Shown piece after piece: positions 44,638-56,585 of a stretch of DNA of 64,000 bases (the first letter of the stretch is position 1; each line of letters begins with the position of its first letter). This DNA comes from Helichrysum umbraculigerum (taxonomy: Eukaryota; Streptophyta; Magnoliopsida; Asterales; Asteraceae). The stretch lies in assembly GCA_949592205.1 (NCBI GenBank), contig CATIUR010000001.1, positions 14,895,501 through 14,959,500 on the forward strand, given 5' to 3'. The translations under genes were made by a program, and so were the position numbers. A model generated the notes under the pieces. That model was given only the letters and a program-made list of their open reading frames with translations, searched no databases and was not told the DNA's origin.

Positions 44638-45285
44638 AAAATTTGTTTCACATAGTAATAATAGTTTTTGTTTGGAATACCATGTCGTATGGGCAGTGGT
44701 AGTAGTTGACCGCAGTGATAGGCAATTTGTATAATTGTACCAAAAGGCAGTTATGTGATAGTTTGTATAACAGTTTAACAGTTCAAGTACTCTAATTGTT
44801 CGAGTAAACAGTATGATAAATAATCATATAGTAAAAGCAGTTATGGCAATCAGTAAATCAGTAAAGCAGTTGACTATGTTTTCCACCCCAAAAGTAGTTA
44901 AGAACAGTAAAAGTAGGGGCTGTGAACTCACCTGTTGAGTTAAGTAGTTGTGCGAGTGCTAGCAAACCTAAGCCCAAGTACAGTCTGAAATCTCCTAACG
45001 TCCTAAACGTACGAGATTTAATAAGTAAGTGGATGTCTAAACTAATCATCCATGCTAGTGTTTGTACAACCAAGTCACGTCCAAATTGTTTGTTTAATGT
45101 TTATGTTTGTATTTCGTTGTTTGTGAAAATGTATACGACTCGTTGGTGAAAGTTTGAAATCAACATTTCGATAAAACAAGTATTGCTTGAATTGTTTGTA
45201 AGGCTCGTGAATCGTATCGTATAAAGATATGCGTTTCCGGTTAGTTTGACACTTAGCGAAAACAAGTTTTTAAACTTCCTGTTTT

Positions 45286-45500
45286 TAGCGACGTAAGGTG
45301 CGACGCTGAGTGGTTATGCGACGTGGAGTGCGACGTACGGGTCTACGTCGCATTCAGGTTTTGCGACGTCATGGGTTGCGTCGCATAGGCGACGTTCGCA
45401 ATTTAATGCGACGTAGTGGTCTGCGTCGCTATGTGCGACGTAAGGAAGGGTAATGCGACGTAAAGGCCTACGTCGCAGTACTGTTTTCGGTCCCAATGCG
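45286..45500. repeat. GCGACGTA inverted-repeat cluster in the 3' LTR of G
   Basis: About ten copies of GCGACGT(A) or its complement. Several pair as inverted repeats, for example TGCGACGTA/TACGTCGCA around CGGGTC (about 45329-45352) and again around AAGGCC (about 45453-45477), and TGCGACG/CGTCGCA. Confidence 0.8.
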
Positions 45501-46384
45501 ACGTAGTCGCCTGTTCGACGAACAGATTGAAAATAACGAGTTTTTGAGCGATTTTGGACGTTTTCGGTTGTATAAAACACTAAAACATGGTAATCTAAGT
45601 ATATTAAACATGAAACATTAATTATAACTTCGAAATCTAAAGATTTGCGGGATTTGTCGGAAACTTACGGGTGTCGGATTTGAAATCCGAAAAGGTAGAA
45701 GTGTAGATCGGGATGCCGTGGTCGTTTTATTCCAAAGGAGATATGTGATTCGGCGCCGTTTTAGTGTAGTTTTTATGTGATTTGTGTGGTTTGTGGGTGA
45801 GTTTAGAGAGAAGGAGGAGAAAGAGTAGAGAAGAGAGAGAAAGAGATAGGTGGGAAAATGGAAGAAAAGGGAGGTGGGGAGGGGGTTTTGTCCCCTTTTC
45901 GCCTCCGTGTTTTCGTCCCGTGTTCGTTTGCCCGATCGTTAATTGTTATTTTTACTTTAACCATTATGTTTTTAATTACATTTTTCATTATTTTTAATTA
46001 GGATCTTTTTATGAAACCAAATTAATAACTTTTATAAATTTCAAACTTTGTTTTATTTTAATTATAAAAGTTGACGTTTTGCGTTATAAATTGATATGTA
46101 AATATTATCGACATAATATTTAATTGTTTTCTGCGTTATTTAATAATTTCGTTTAATTAAATAATTTTGTTCACCAAGAGTCGCATATTTTTGTCGCGTC
46201 TGTTTTCAATTGTTCAGTACGTAATTACAACTAATTTCGAATATGTAATACTACGCGTATTATCTAGTTGGGCTATGCTAGACTTACCTCTAAAATGTGT
46301 TGTGAATTCACTCAAGTAGGGAATTAGCCTAATAATGCAAGTGATTAATATAATTAATCGCGTTTAAATTTGCGAGGTGTTACA

Positions 46385-46396
46385 TTCTCCCCATGT
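46385..46396 (-). promoter_or_regulatory. Polypurine tract of element G
   Basis: Minus strand ACATGGGGAGAA directly before TGTAACACC of the 3' LTR. Confidence 0.85.
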
Positions 46397-46659
46397 TAGA
46401 GAAATCTCGTCCCGAGATTTAAATCAAGTTGGATCGCCCGCGGCGTATGTTCTCCGATAAGTCATGTTGTTAACAATAGTAATAGTTTTGCGTGGCGTTC
46501 AATTGTTGCCAGAAAGTTGTAACGGTTTAGTATACTCGCGGTATAGTTTAAATAGTTATGCGTTCGATAATAATCGAAGTTTACCAAGTGTTAATGTTGA
46601 ATAGACATTCGAATGAAACGTATGTTAAATCGTAGCAATAGTCGTTAAAACCTACCGTG
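46397..46659 (-). other. Element G region between gag stop and PPT
   Basis: 263 bp without a reading frame of note; I see no protease or RT remnant, so the pol deletion is complete. Confidence 0.7.
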
Positions 46660-47880
46660 CTAGTTGAGGTCTGCAACCGTTTCTGGTGCACGGAGGATGT
46701 ATGCGCGGCTTGGAGTGTAGCCTTTGTTAACGGTGCGGTTGTTGTCGTTTTGATTGTTGCGGTTGTTGTTCGGGTTTTGGCATTGGTTTCGGTGATGTCC
46801 AGGATCACCACACCTAAAGCAGCCAGTGTTTTGTACCTCGGGGGCGGCTGGAGGTGGTAGGTTCGTCCTACAGTTCTGTGCTAAGTGACCGGGACGTCTG
46901 CAGTTTTGACAAAATGTACAATCACCATCGTGGTGTCTACCGCACTTGTCACACCTCGGTTTGTTGCCAAGGTAGGTTTTGGGTCCAGGGTTGGTGATTG
47001 CAGCGTAGGCTTGGGTGTTTCCCGGGTTTTTGTTTTGCTGACCCTGACGGTCGTTACCGTCGTTGTTCCATTTGCGTTTGTGGGTTCCAGAGTCGCCCGC
47101 ATCAGTACGGGTAAGTTCAGCTTTCCCTGTAGTAGTTTTCAGGGTTCCAATCTCGACAGCGTCGTCGGTTAAGCTTTGAGCCAGATCAACTGCGCTCCTA
47201 AAAGTGGCGGGTTTGGAGGACATAACCATGCCTCGGATCTGTGGTGCCAAACCCCTGTTGTAACGCTCAATGCGTTTGCTCTCGGGGGTTACCATATGAG
47301 GCACCAGACGTGCAAGCTCCTGGAATCTAGTTGTATAACCGAAAATATCAGCGCCGATCATTTGGATGTTCCAGAATTCGGTTTCGAGTTTCTGCATCTC
47401 GTTGGGAGGGCAAAATTCCTCCATCAGCATTCGTTTCAGTGTCTCCCATGAAATGGAGTAAGCAGCTGGGCGTCCCATGATTTGTACTTGAGCGTTCCAC
47501 CATGTTAGCGCTTTGTCGGCTAGAGTACAGGTGGCGTATTTCACAATTTTATCAGCAGCACAGTCACTGATGTCGATCACTGACTCTGTTTTCTCAATCC
47601 AGTGGACTAGGCCAACGGCCCCTTCAGTCCCGGTAAAGGTACTCGGTTTGCAGGCTTGGAATGTTTTGTAGGAACACCCCTGCTGGTTATTGTTTGGGGT
47701 TTCGCTATTGACGGGAGTGGCTCCACTATTGTTGGTTAGGTTTTCACGATTCCTGCTGGCCTCGTATTGTGCGATGGCTTCAGCCACGCGGCGTTCGATA
47801 ATCTGTTCGGTTGTTTCTGGAGGCGGTGGTGGAGGAATATTTCGTCGACTGTTTCGAGTATTTCTTTGTTTAGGCGGCAT
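46660..47880 (-). CDS. gag: Element G Gag (406 aa), intact
   Basis: Starts MPPKQRNTRNSRRN; a Pro run and a basic N-terminus lead into a gag core typical of plant gypsy elements (FTGTEGAVGLVHWIEKTE, TWWNAQV, FCPPNEMQKLE). Three zinc knuckles follow in the C-terminal quarter: CDKCGRHHDGDC, CQNCRRPGHLAQNC and CFRCGDPGHHRNQC, then an Asn/Arg-rich tail. The frame is fully open, and ends shortly after the point where autonomous relatives go on into protease. About 420 bp separate its ATG from the PBS. It probably packages its own RNA with enzymes from an autonomous partner. Confidence 0.92.
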   Translation of the reverse strand: MPPKQRNTRNSRRNIPPPPPPETTEQIIERRVAEAIAQYEASRNRENLTNNSGATPVNSETPNNNQQGCSYKTFQACKPSTFTGTEGAVGLVHWIEKTESVIDISDCAADKIVKYATCTLADKALTWWNAQVQIMGRPAAYSISWETLKRMLMEEFCPPNEMQKLETEFWNIQMIGADIFGYTTRFQELARLVPHMVTPESKRIERYNRGLAPQIRGMVMSSKPATFRSAVDLAQSLTDDAVEIGTLKTTTGKAELTRTDAGDSGTHKRKWNNDGNDRQGQQNKNPGNTQAYAAITNPGPKTYLGNKPRCDKCGRHHDGDCTFCQNCRRPGHLAQNCRTNLPPPAAPEVQNTGCFRCGDPGHHRNQCQNPNNNRNNQNDNNRTVNKGYTPSRAYILRAPETVADLN

Positions 47881-48300
47881 GCTGACGTTCTGCGATGAAA
47901 AGATGCAGAAGTCAATGCCAATGAAAAATATGTGAGGAGTAAAGTTTCACATATTTCAAGTTTTCGAGTATCAAGCAAAATTTGTCGAATCCCCATCACG
48001 TATCTTACGACTATGAAACACCCATATGTACTTAGTATGATATAATCACGTTGGCCAGGCGTCATTATATGATGCCAAATACATACTTCTTTTCATCAAC
48101 CGTTTAATCACGATCAGGTTCATATGAGATCAGAGTACAATGAACGAGTCGAATGTGGTGAACAGTTCACGCGTATCGAGGTATCGTAACGATAGTTTAG
48201 ATGTATGCAAATGTATGTATGCATGTACATTCTAGCCAAGGCTATAGTCTAGGTCTCTAGGTTTCTAAGTCACCTAAAGTTTCCTAGTTCGCTATAACCA

Positions 48301-48315
48301 ATGGCTCTGATACCA
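48301..48315 (-). promoter_or_regulatory. Primer binding site of element G
   Basis: Minus strand TGGTATCAGAGCCAT three bases after the 5' LTR end; Met-tRNA type. Confidence 0.93.
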
Positions 48316-48318
48316 ATC

Positions 48319-50974
48319 TGTAACACCCCCAAATTTTGTTGTGCGGAAGCATTTTAGTTTAAGTACTGGGGTGTCACAATAATAAAGCATGCATACGTAT
48401 CAGAGCTTATGATTACAACAGAACAATATATAATAAGATGCCAAAAGTTATTAATTACAAAGTTTACGATTCCCCGAATCGTATAAGTTAAAAGTAATAA
48501 GTTTACAAAAGTAGATTTCTGAAATATGACAAAACAGTTTCAGTTATACTAGAGAAATCCATGTGTTTTTCCAAAAATGTTGGCATCCTAAAGCTTCAAG
48601 GGTCGCCTAATTCTCCATGTGTGTTGGCGATCTTACATGCGCAGCTAATTCCCTGAAAAACATAGTAAAAGTCAACAACTAGGTTGAGTGAATCCACAGG
48701 TTTTATTGTACAATGTTGTGTTCAAGTTTTGTAGTCTCATTTGTTGGACCAAATACGTTCATAAATAGTAATTGCCATAATAGTCTAGTAATGTTTGGTG
48801 GAACGTCATCCAAAGTATAAATTTAGTGGGTTGTTCGCCCAAAAGTTTCAGTTTACGTGGGATGTTGCCCATAAATAGTTGTGTTGGGACGTTACCCAAA
48901 ATACGGTTCATGTGGGATGTTGCCCGAAAATAGTTGTGTTGGGACGTTACCCAAATCATATGTTTGAAAGCGTATTGCTGGTCGTTCTCCAGTAGTTTTA
49001 AAGTTTGAGTCGGTCGTTCTCCGACTAGTTACCAAATGTACCGGTCGTTCTCCGGTAAGATGCCAAGTTAGCACCGGTCGTTCTCCGGTGAGATACATTG
49101 TTAGTACCGGTCGTTCTCCGGTAAGATATACTGTTAGTACCGGTCGTTCTCCGGTAAGATACCATGTCAGTGTCGGTCGTTCTCCGACAAGTTACCAATA
49201 TGTACCGGTCGTTCTCCGGTAAGATACAAAATTTGTTTCACATAGTAATAATAGTTTTTGTTTGGAATACCATGTCGTATGGGCAGTGGTAGTAGTTGAC
49301 CGCAGTGATAGGCAATTTGTATAATTGTACCAAAAGGCAGTTATGTGATAGTTTGTATAACAGTTTAACAGTTCAAGTACTCTAATTGTTCGAGTAAACA
49401 GTATGATAAATAATCATATAGTAAAAGCAGTTATGGCAATCAGTAAATCAGTAAAGCAGTTGACTATGTTTTCCACCCCAAAAGTAGTTAAGAACAGTAA
49501 AAGTAGGGGCTGTGAACTCACCTGTTGAGTTAAGTAGTTGTGCGAGTGCTAGCAAACCTAAGCCCAAGTACAGTCTGAAATCTCCTAACGTCCTAAACGT
49601 ACGAGATTTAATAAGTAAGTGGATGTCTAAACTAATCATCCATGCTAGTGTTTGTACAACCAAGTCACGTCCAAATTGTTTGTTTAATGTTTATGTTTGT
49701 ATTTCGTTGTTTGTGAAAATGTATACGACTCGTTGGTGAAAGTTTGAAATCAACATTTCGATAAAACAAGTATTGCTTGAATTGTTTGTAAGGCTCGTGA
49801 ATCGTATCGTATAAAGATATGCGTTTCCGGTTAGTTTGACACTTAGCGAAAACAAGTTTTTAAACTTCCTGTTTTTAGCGACGTAAGGTGCGACGCTGAG
49901 TGGTTATGCGACGTAGAGTGCGACGTACGGGTCTACGTCGCATTCAGGTTTTGCGACGTCATGGGTTGCGTCGCATAGGCGACGTTCGCAATTTAATGCG
50001 ACGTAGTGGTCTGCGTCGCTATGTGCAACGTAAGGAAGGGTAATGCGACGTAAAGGCCTACGTCGCAGTACTGTTTTCGGTCCCAATGCGACGTAGTCGC
50101 CTGTTCGACGAACAGATTGAAAATAACGAGTTTTTGAGCGATTTTGGACGTTTTCGGTTGTATAAAACACTAAAACATGGTAATCTAAGTATATTAAACA
50201 TGAAACATTAATTATAACTTCGAAATCTAAAGATTTGCGGGATTTGTCGAAAACTTACGGGTGTCGGATTTGAAATCCGAAAAGGTAGAAGTGTAGATCG
50301 GGATGCCGTGGTCGTTTTATTCCAAAGGAGATATGTGATTCGGCGCCGTTTTAGTGTAGTTTTTATGTGATTTGTGTGGTTTGTGGGTGAGTTTAGAGAA
50401 AAGGAGGAGAAAGAGTAGAGAAGAGAGAGAAAGAGATAGGTGGGAAAATGGAAGAAAAGGGAGGTGGGGAGGGGGTTTTGTCCCCTTTTCGCCTCCGTGT
50501 TTTCGTCCCGTGTTCGTTTGCCCGATCGTTAATTGTTATTTTTACTTTAACCATTATGTTTTTAATTACATTTTTCATTATTTTTAATTAGGATCTTTTT
50601 ATGAAACCAAATTAATAACTTTTATAAATTTCAAACTTTGTTTTATTTTAATTATAAAAGTTGACGTTTTGCGTTATAAATTGATATGTAAATATTATCG
50701 ACATAATATTTAATTGTTTTCTGCGTTATTTAATAATTTCGTTTAATTAAATAATTTTGTTCACCAAGAGTCGCATATTTTTGTCGCGTCTGTTTTCAAT
50801 TGTTCAGTACGTAATTACAACTAATTTCGAATATGTAATACTACGCGTATTATCTAGTTGGGCTATGCTAGACTTACCTCTAAAATGTGTTGTGAATTCA
50901 CTCAAGTAGGGAATTAGCCTAATAATGCAAGTGATTAATATAATTAATCGCGTTTAAATTTGCGAGGTGTTACA
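48319..50974 (-). repeat. 5' LTR of element G (2656 bp)
   Basis: Same length as the 3' LTR. Substitutions seen relative to it at the positions matching 44211, 44248, 45325, 45437, 45660 and 45810. The hairpin array is repeated unchanged at 48976-49227 and the GCGACGTA cluster at 49876-50090. Confidence 0.95.
48976..49227. repeat. Array of eight covarying hairpin units in the 5' LTR of G
   Basis: Second copy of the array at 44386-44637; I see no base difference between the two. Confidence 0.9.
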
Positions 50975-52954
50975 GGGGTGGGGACCACCGCCGCCGGCCA
51001 CCTCACCACCGCCGCCGGAAGGTGGCCCACCGCCGCCGGCCACCACTCCCCTGCCCCGGTTTCCGTTTTTGGTAACTTTTGGTACCCGGTTCGCCTACTT
51101 TTTGCGTTGTACGGTACCCAGTTCGCCCACTTTTCGCGTTGTACAAGCCACTTTTGGAAAGTCTTCTAACATGAGCCTCAAGGACAACTTGTGCTAATGT
51201 GAGCCAAAGCTCACCTATAAATAGGAGGCTTTTGGTTCATTTAAAAAACACACTAACAAACCAACACATCTTCACATATATCACATATGCACTAGTTACT
51301 TTCTCACTTTCTCATTCTACTTTCTTTAAATTAGCATTAGGTTAGTTTAGCATCTTGTTTAAAGTAGAAAGAAAGCTAGGAACGTGTTTGTAATCTTTGG
51401 TGTACGCTTGGAGTTACGCTCATTAATTCAAGTCTATTCCTTCTCGCACATTAATCTCGGTTATCTCTATCCTTATCTATCTTAATTAAACATGTTTGCT
51501 TTAATTATGTTTGCGATCGTTATTACCATGATAAGCGAGTAGATTACTATTGTATTTGTTGTGATGTAGTTAGTATATATAATTGTGGGATGACTTTGAA
51601 TACGTCGTGAAATAATATGACGGCCCCTATTCGACTGATTACTCGGTATAGTATTGGAAATGCTTTGGAGCATAGTACAAATATATGGAAGCCAGTAACG
51701 ACCGAAGGTAGTTGTATTATTGATCGACGTTGTAAAATTGGAAACTTTGTGGACGGACTTATCTTGTGATTTTAAACCTAAAACTTATATTCGCCTTTCG
51801 ATTAACAAGCGTGATTGTAACCTTGTAAAGAGGAGTCGCGAACCTCAATACTCGGTCAATAGTTATCTATGTAAAAACTATGTTTTTAATCGCAACGTCA
51901 TGCAAGCATTGTAAAATGCAATGTGATTACGTGGACTTGCCATGAGTATTGTACACTTCTGATCACATCGTACTTATCATGTGAACATCGCGAAGCGATT
52001 GAACTCACAACAGAAACGTTGGTAAACAATTTAATACGTTGTGAATTACCATAGTATTTTCCGACATGGTCTGGGTTTAACTTTCTGTAAAAAGCCGTCA
52101 GCATTTTAATTAGTTGTTTAAATTAGATTAGATTAGGTAGGCTAAAGGCTAAATGTCCATTTACGAAAACCTAGGGATTTGTTAATTGTATCGATAAAGG
52201 CAAGTTTAAAATCCAACTTAACCCGATACTTTTTATTAAAACCATGAAACCTAAAGTACGGTAAGCAAGAAACCGAAAGGCTTTCCCTCGTTTATCATGC
52301 TTAAGTTTCATTGGTAGAATTTATTAGATAAGTCCGGACACGAATTCTAAGTTAGTTGTTTAATGGATTCATAATCATTGTGGTATTAAGAACGGCTAGA
52401 CATGTTATGGACCTGCTACTCTATTCCTTCGCCCACGAGCGAATACGTTCAATAATATGGGCCACTGACTCCGTCACAGGAGAGTGTGGAGAGTTGAGCA
52501 TTGTTTGTCTGGTCAGAATCACGACACCTTAGTTCCTCGTGACATATTAGTTGATAACCAACTAATAAGGAATCTATTGGTTATACCATAAGTTAATGAA
52601 TCTCATAAGCAACCCAATTTAGTTAATCGTTTTCCCGTAAAAGTCATCATCCCATAATTATTAACTAACGAACTCACAACAAATACTACTTTGCCATATC
52701 TGATATCCTATTACATTTTATCCGCTTTATTTATTTTAATTAGTAACTGAACCAAAACCCCCAACGCACTCTTTTAAAACATTTACTAAAAAAGAAAGAT
52801 TGATTGGATCACCTCAGTTTCAATTCAGTTTCTCTTTAAGAACGACTCTAGGTCCAACTTACCGCCTACTAACCTTTTGGTTCAGTATCAGTAAGTCACA
52901 CTTAGACCCCAGCAATTATAAATTTAAAACCACCCGTTGTTTTCAATAGCAACA

Positions 52955-53027
52955 GGAACCAGAAGAAGAAGTCATCCATTTCTATCCTTCGTTATATCAG
53001 GAATGGATTGTGAGGACACAATCCTAA
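52955..53027 (+). pseudogene. pol: H1 pol, last codons downstream of element E
   Basis: After the second GGAAC copy the frame resumes (EEEVIHFYPSLYQEWIV) to TAA 53025-53027. Together with the part before E this is a chromodomain-like end as in H2. Confidence 0.9.
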
Positions 53028-53043
53028 ATTGGTGGAGGATAGT

Positions 53044-54970
53044 TGTAACATCCTATTTTCGTAAGTTCTGAATTTTATTATATGGAAATATAAATATATG
53101 TGTTATATTAATTGAATATGTGTATTTATAGGTATATGTATATGTAATATTACTTGACCTTGTAAATATATGAATACATATATTATACATAGATATATAT
53201 GTAGTAGATAGTAATATAAGTTTAAGGAATGAAATGGAAATTTTGTAAGTAGTGGGTCTGTCCAGACAGGAATCGCGACGCGACTAGGGGAGGATCGCAA
53301 CGCGATTTGCTCGTTCACAGAAACATAACTAAAACCTCCAGCGACTTCCAGATTAGATTAAACCCAAAAATAATATCAAAACTTCGACCAGAGATTGAAA
53401 GATGGCGATTTTATGAAATTACAAGTTATTGTTCTCATTATTAAGCCTAAGAGCATCATAGTGGACTCCAAATCACTCCTCTAGCTAATTACAAGGTATG
53501 AATCACTAGTTCATTGTAAAATCAGATTAGGGTTTGATTATTTTGTAAAACCTAAGTATTGATATTTATTATATGATTAAATTAGTAATGTATAAGTGTT
53601 GTACCAATGATAGATAGATATATTATGATGTTGTTATGATGAAAGTAAGTTAGGGCCTAGAATTAGTAAACCCTAAGTTCATAGAAATTGATAAAGGATT
53701 GAATTAATGTTAAATAAGTAATTTATACATGTTAAAAGTCTTTAAATGATTCTGAAATTCTTATAAAAGTAAAGAGAAGGAAGTGTAAATGTTTTGGTAT
53801 ATGTATATGCATATGAACATTGGTCTTAGAAAAAAAAGAAGATTGTATATTATGGAAGATTATGATTGTAAGGGTATATAAGACCAATATCTATGTATAT
53901 ATAATTAAATGGTGAGAATTGATCATACATGATTATGAAGAATTTGTATAAGCGAATAAAGTGTATTATTATGTGCAAAGTGTAAATTGTGTTATGTGAT
54001 TAGTTGTTAAAGAAGTTGGAAAGAATACAAGTGAATTAATTGTGCATTCACAAGGTAAGTCTCGATTTACATGATCATGGGTTAGGAATGGTTTCCGCTA
54101 TTTGCTAACGGTTTGGTGCGGGTAATGGTTGCGGCCATAGGCTCATGTGATTGCTAGTAGTATACGACTAGCATGGGTGGTTAAGGATCCTTAGCTAAAA
54201 TTATTATTAATGACATGTGATTGTATTTCGTTACTTACTAAGAGTTTCGCTTACGGTTGTTTAATTTCTCATTTTTAGGTGAAGCTAGTGGTTCAAAGGG
54301 CGATTTGGGCAAGAAAACCGTTGGAATTAGAGGTGGATCATAGCTTTTGGGTAATTAACTCGTTTCCTTGAAATCATGCTCCTGAAACCAAAGCCCCATT
54401 ACTTTTGTTAAAATTATGGTTTATGTTGTTTTAAGTATATAAACTTGTTTTGTAAGTTTGGAAGGATGTATTAGTACTTGGAAATATGTAAATGGCGCAA
54501 GACATGATGGTGTAACTAAACTACTTGTACATGTCAACAATTTTGGTTTTTAAATGTTGACGTGGGAAGAATGTTATGTGATTTTGATCCAAGGTGTTTA
54601 ATGGGTCATGTAATTTTAGAAGAGAATTTGATTTAGACTCTTTTGTAAAGTGATTTACTTGTGTTGCGGAAATTGACTTGTGTACAGATTTTGATTAGAA
54701 TTAGTTGCAGATTTTACCATTTATGCAGTTTTGGTCAGGTTGTGCCAACAGTCTGTACACGTTCTATTCAGGCTATGATCGCGGCGCGATCCTTATAGAT
54801 TGCGACGCGATCTTATTGAAATAGCGACGCGATTGTAGAATGATTGCGACGCGATTATGTTCGCACATTGCAACGCGATTGTTCTATATTGCGGCGCGAT
54901 TTTAGTCACAGAATTAACAAATATATTTTAAAAACTAAAATAAATACACGAAAATTATTGGGGTGTTTCA
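53044..54970 (+). repeat. Middle LTR shared by H1 (3') and H2 (5'), 1927 bp
   Basis: TGTAACATCC .. GGGTGTTTCA. By eye more similar to the third LTR (for example CAGCGACTTCC and GAATCGCGACGCG in both) than to the H1 5' LTR. It carries eight GCGACGCGAT-type units, two at 53272-53305 and six at 54778-54900. Confidence 0.9.
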
Positions 54971-55358
54971 AGTTGGTATCAGAGCATCTGTTTATTTGAT
55001 TCGAGTATCCACCATTAGGAGGGTACTTGAACTTAGACCAATGTAGTTATGATTGAGCATGATAGGTGTTATTGCTATTATTTGATATTGTGATCCGGTT
55101 AATATATTGCTTAAATTTCTGAATCAAGATGTCACGTGGGCACTTAGTATACATATGAATGTGGTATGGTAATTAATGCGCCTGGCTAAATGCAGAAATT
55201 ATCATATGACATTTTATGGAACCTTTGAAACTACGAGACGCTAAGATGATGAAGTTATAGTGATTGTTAAATGTTATTTGATGTATATTATAAGTAAAGT
55301 AGATTTGTAAAGATTTAAACTGTTGTATTAAATATTGATATCTACTTTCAGTATAACG

Positions 55359-56585
55359 ATGACTGAGGAACAACAGGCTGACCAAACAGGAGAATGTCAC
55401 GAAAGAATTGATTCTCCTGCTCGGGAAGCCAAAATCTCTTTAGCCGACTTACGAACTATCATTTCTGAAGAAGTGGGACGTGTTCAAGAAGCGACCCTTT
55501 CTTCAATGTTAAATCAAATCTCTGAAACCGTTCAGGAAGTTGTAATGTCAGAATTTCAAAGAAGAGACTTAGCAAGGGAAGAAGAAGAACCTCCTCGAGT
55601 TGTACCACCTGTTGTACTTCCTCTCGATGAAAACCACAGATTTAGTTATAAAGATTTCTCGGTCTGTAATCCCCCATAATATCATGGTGAAATGGATCCG
55701 ATAAAGTGCTACCGATGGATTTCCGAGGTGGAAGGAGCGTTTGCTACCACTGAATGTCCAGAAAGATTAAAGGTTCGTTTTGCTGCAAATCTTATAAGAT
55801 TTGGTGCTAAGGGTTGGTGGGAAGTACAGTGTAGTACTTTGGGTGATGAAGCTATTAAGCAACTGACATGGAGTGATTTCAGACGAATGTTTCAAAATGC
55901 CTATTCTCAAGAATCAGAATTGAATAGGATTCGTAGAGAGTTCCTTTAAATGGAACAAACTACCGAATCTGTTAATGAATTAGTAGGTGTTTTCCTGGAT
56001 CAAGCTCGTTTTTACCCTGAGTATATGTCCAATCCAAAGATGCTCATGGGCCATTTTCATAATGTTTTGAAGAAAGAGATCCGACAGTTCATAATTCCAA
56101 AGAGATGTAATAGCTTTGAAGAAATGATAGACAAGGCCAGATTTCATGAACTTGAGTTTCTACATGATGCTTCAAAATGAAAAGCTGAAACCACTTCTAC
56201 TCCTTCCAAGAAGCCGAGGACTGGTGATAGTTCTAAATCAGAGGAAAGACGAGGACCACCGCCTCCTGAGTGTAAAACCTGTCAAAAAAGGCATTCTGGA
56301 ATCTGTCGCTTTAAACCTCCTACTTGTTATAAATGTAAACAGGAAGGTCATCTCAGTAGTAATTGTCCTAATCCACTTCGAGTTTGCTATAACTGTTACA
56401 AGCCTGGTCATATAAGGGCTGAGTGTCCTGATTAAAAGACTCAGTCCGGTCCTTTTATTCCTCGAGCTAATGTGGAGAGAAAGCCAAATGAACCACCAAG
56501 ATCCAGACCTCGTTCTTTTCAGATTACTGCTGATGAAGCTCAAAAGGCTTCTGATGTATTGACAGGTACTTTTCTTGTAAACTAG
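55359..56585 (+). pseudogene. gag: H2 gag, broken
   Basis: Same protein as H1 gag. Stops at TAA 55677-55679, TAA 55947-55949 (private; TCT in H1), TGA 56178-56180, TAA 56433-56435, TAG 56583-56585. Zinc knuckles CYKCKQEGHLSSNC and CYNCYKPGHIRAEC at about 56320-56425. Confidence 0.9.

Larger units (their letters stand above)
43729..46384 (-). repeat. 3' LTR of element G (2656 bp)
   Basis: Ends TGTAACACC / GGTGTTACA. It carries the covarying hairpin array (44207-44637), the GCGACGTA inverted repeats (45286-45500), a purine-rich tract on the plus strand (about 45797-45880) and a possible minus-strand TATAAAAG at 46036-46029. Confidence 0.95.
43729..50974 (-). mobile_element. Element G: young gag-only (non-autonomous) gypsy-type retrotransposon (7246 bp)
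   Basis: Two LTRs of 2656 bp (43729-46384 and 48319-50974) with six substitutions between them by eye, TSD GGGGT on both sides (43724-43728, 50975-50979). PBS and PPT place it on the minus strand. The internal region is only 1934 bp and encodes a single gag. There is no protease, RT or integrase, so it must use enzymes supplied by other copies. Confidence 0.95.
43217..52954 (+). mobile_element. Element E: solo LTR of the F family, carrying element G
   Basis: Without G the sequence is about 2.49 kb (43217-43728 plus 50980-52954), begins TGATATCGCG and ends AATAGCAACA, and aligns with the 2.6 kb LTR of F. No internal region or second LTR, and matched 5-bp TSDs: the signature of a solo LTR formed by LTR-LTR recombination. 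TATA box TATAAATAG at 51216-51224. The part 50980-52954 contains a GC-rich CCGCCGCCGG tract (about 50985-51060) and no gene. Confidence 0.9.
36480..54970 (+). mobile_element. Element H1: Ty3/gypsy chromovirus-type copy, interrupted by solo LTR E
   Basis: 5' LTR 36480-38362, PBS, gag, protease, RT, RNase H, integrase and a chromodomain-like tail (to 43216 and 52955-53027), then the shared middle LTR (53044-54970). RT before integrase defines gypsy. Candidate left TSD TTCTA (36475-36479). Inactive: at least ten stops plus frameshifts. Confidence 0.85.

Noticed and set aside
43729..50974. DNA transposon with TGTAACACC / GGTGTTACA inverted ends, or an assembly duplication of 2.66 kb
   Set aside because: The two ends are full direct repeats of 2656 bp with PBS, PPT and gag between them and a 5-bp TSD outside: an LTR retrotransposon.
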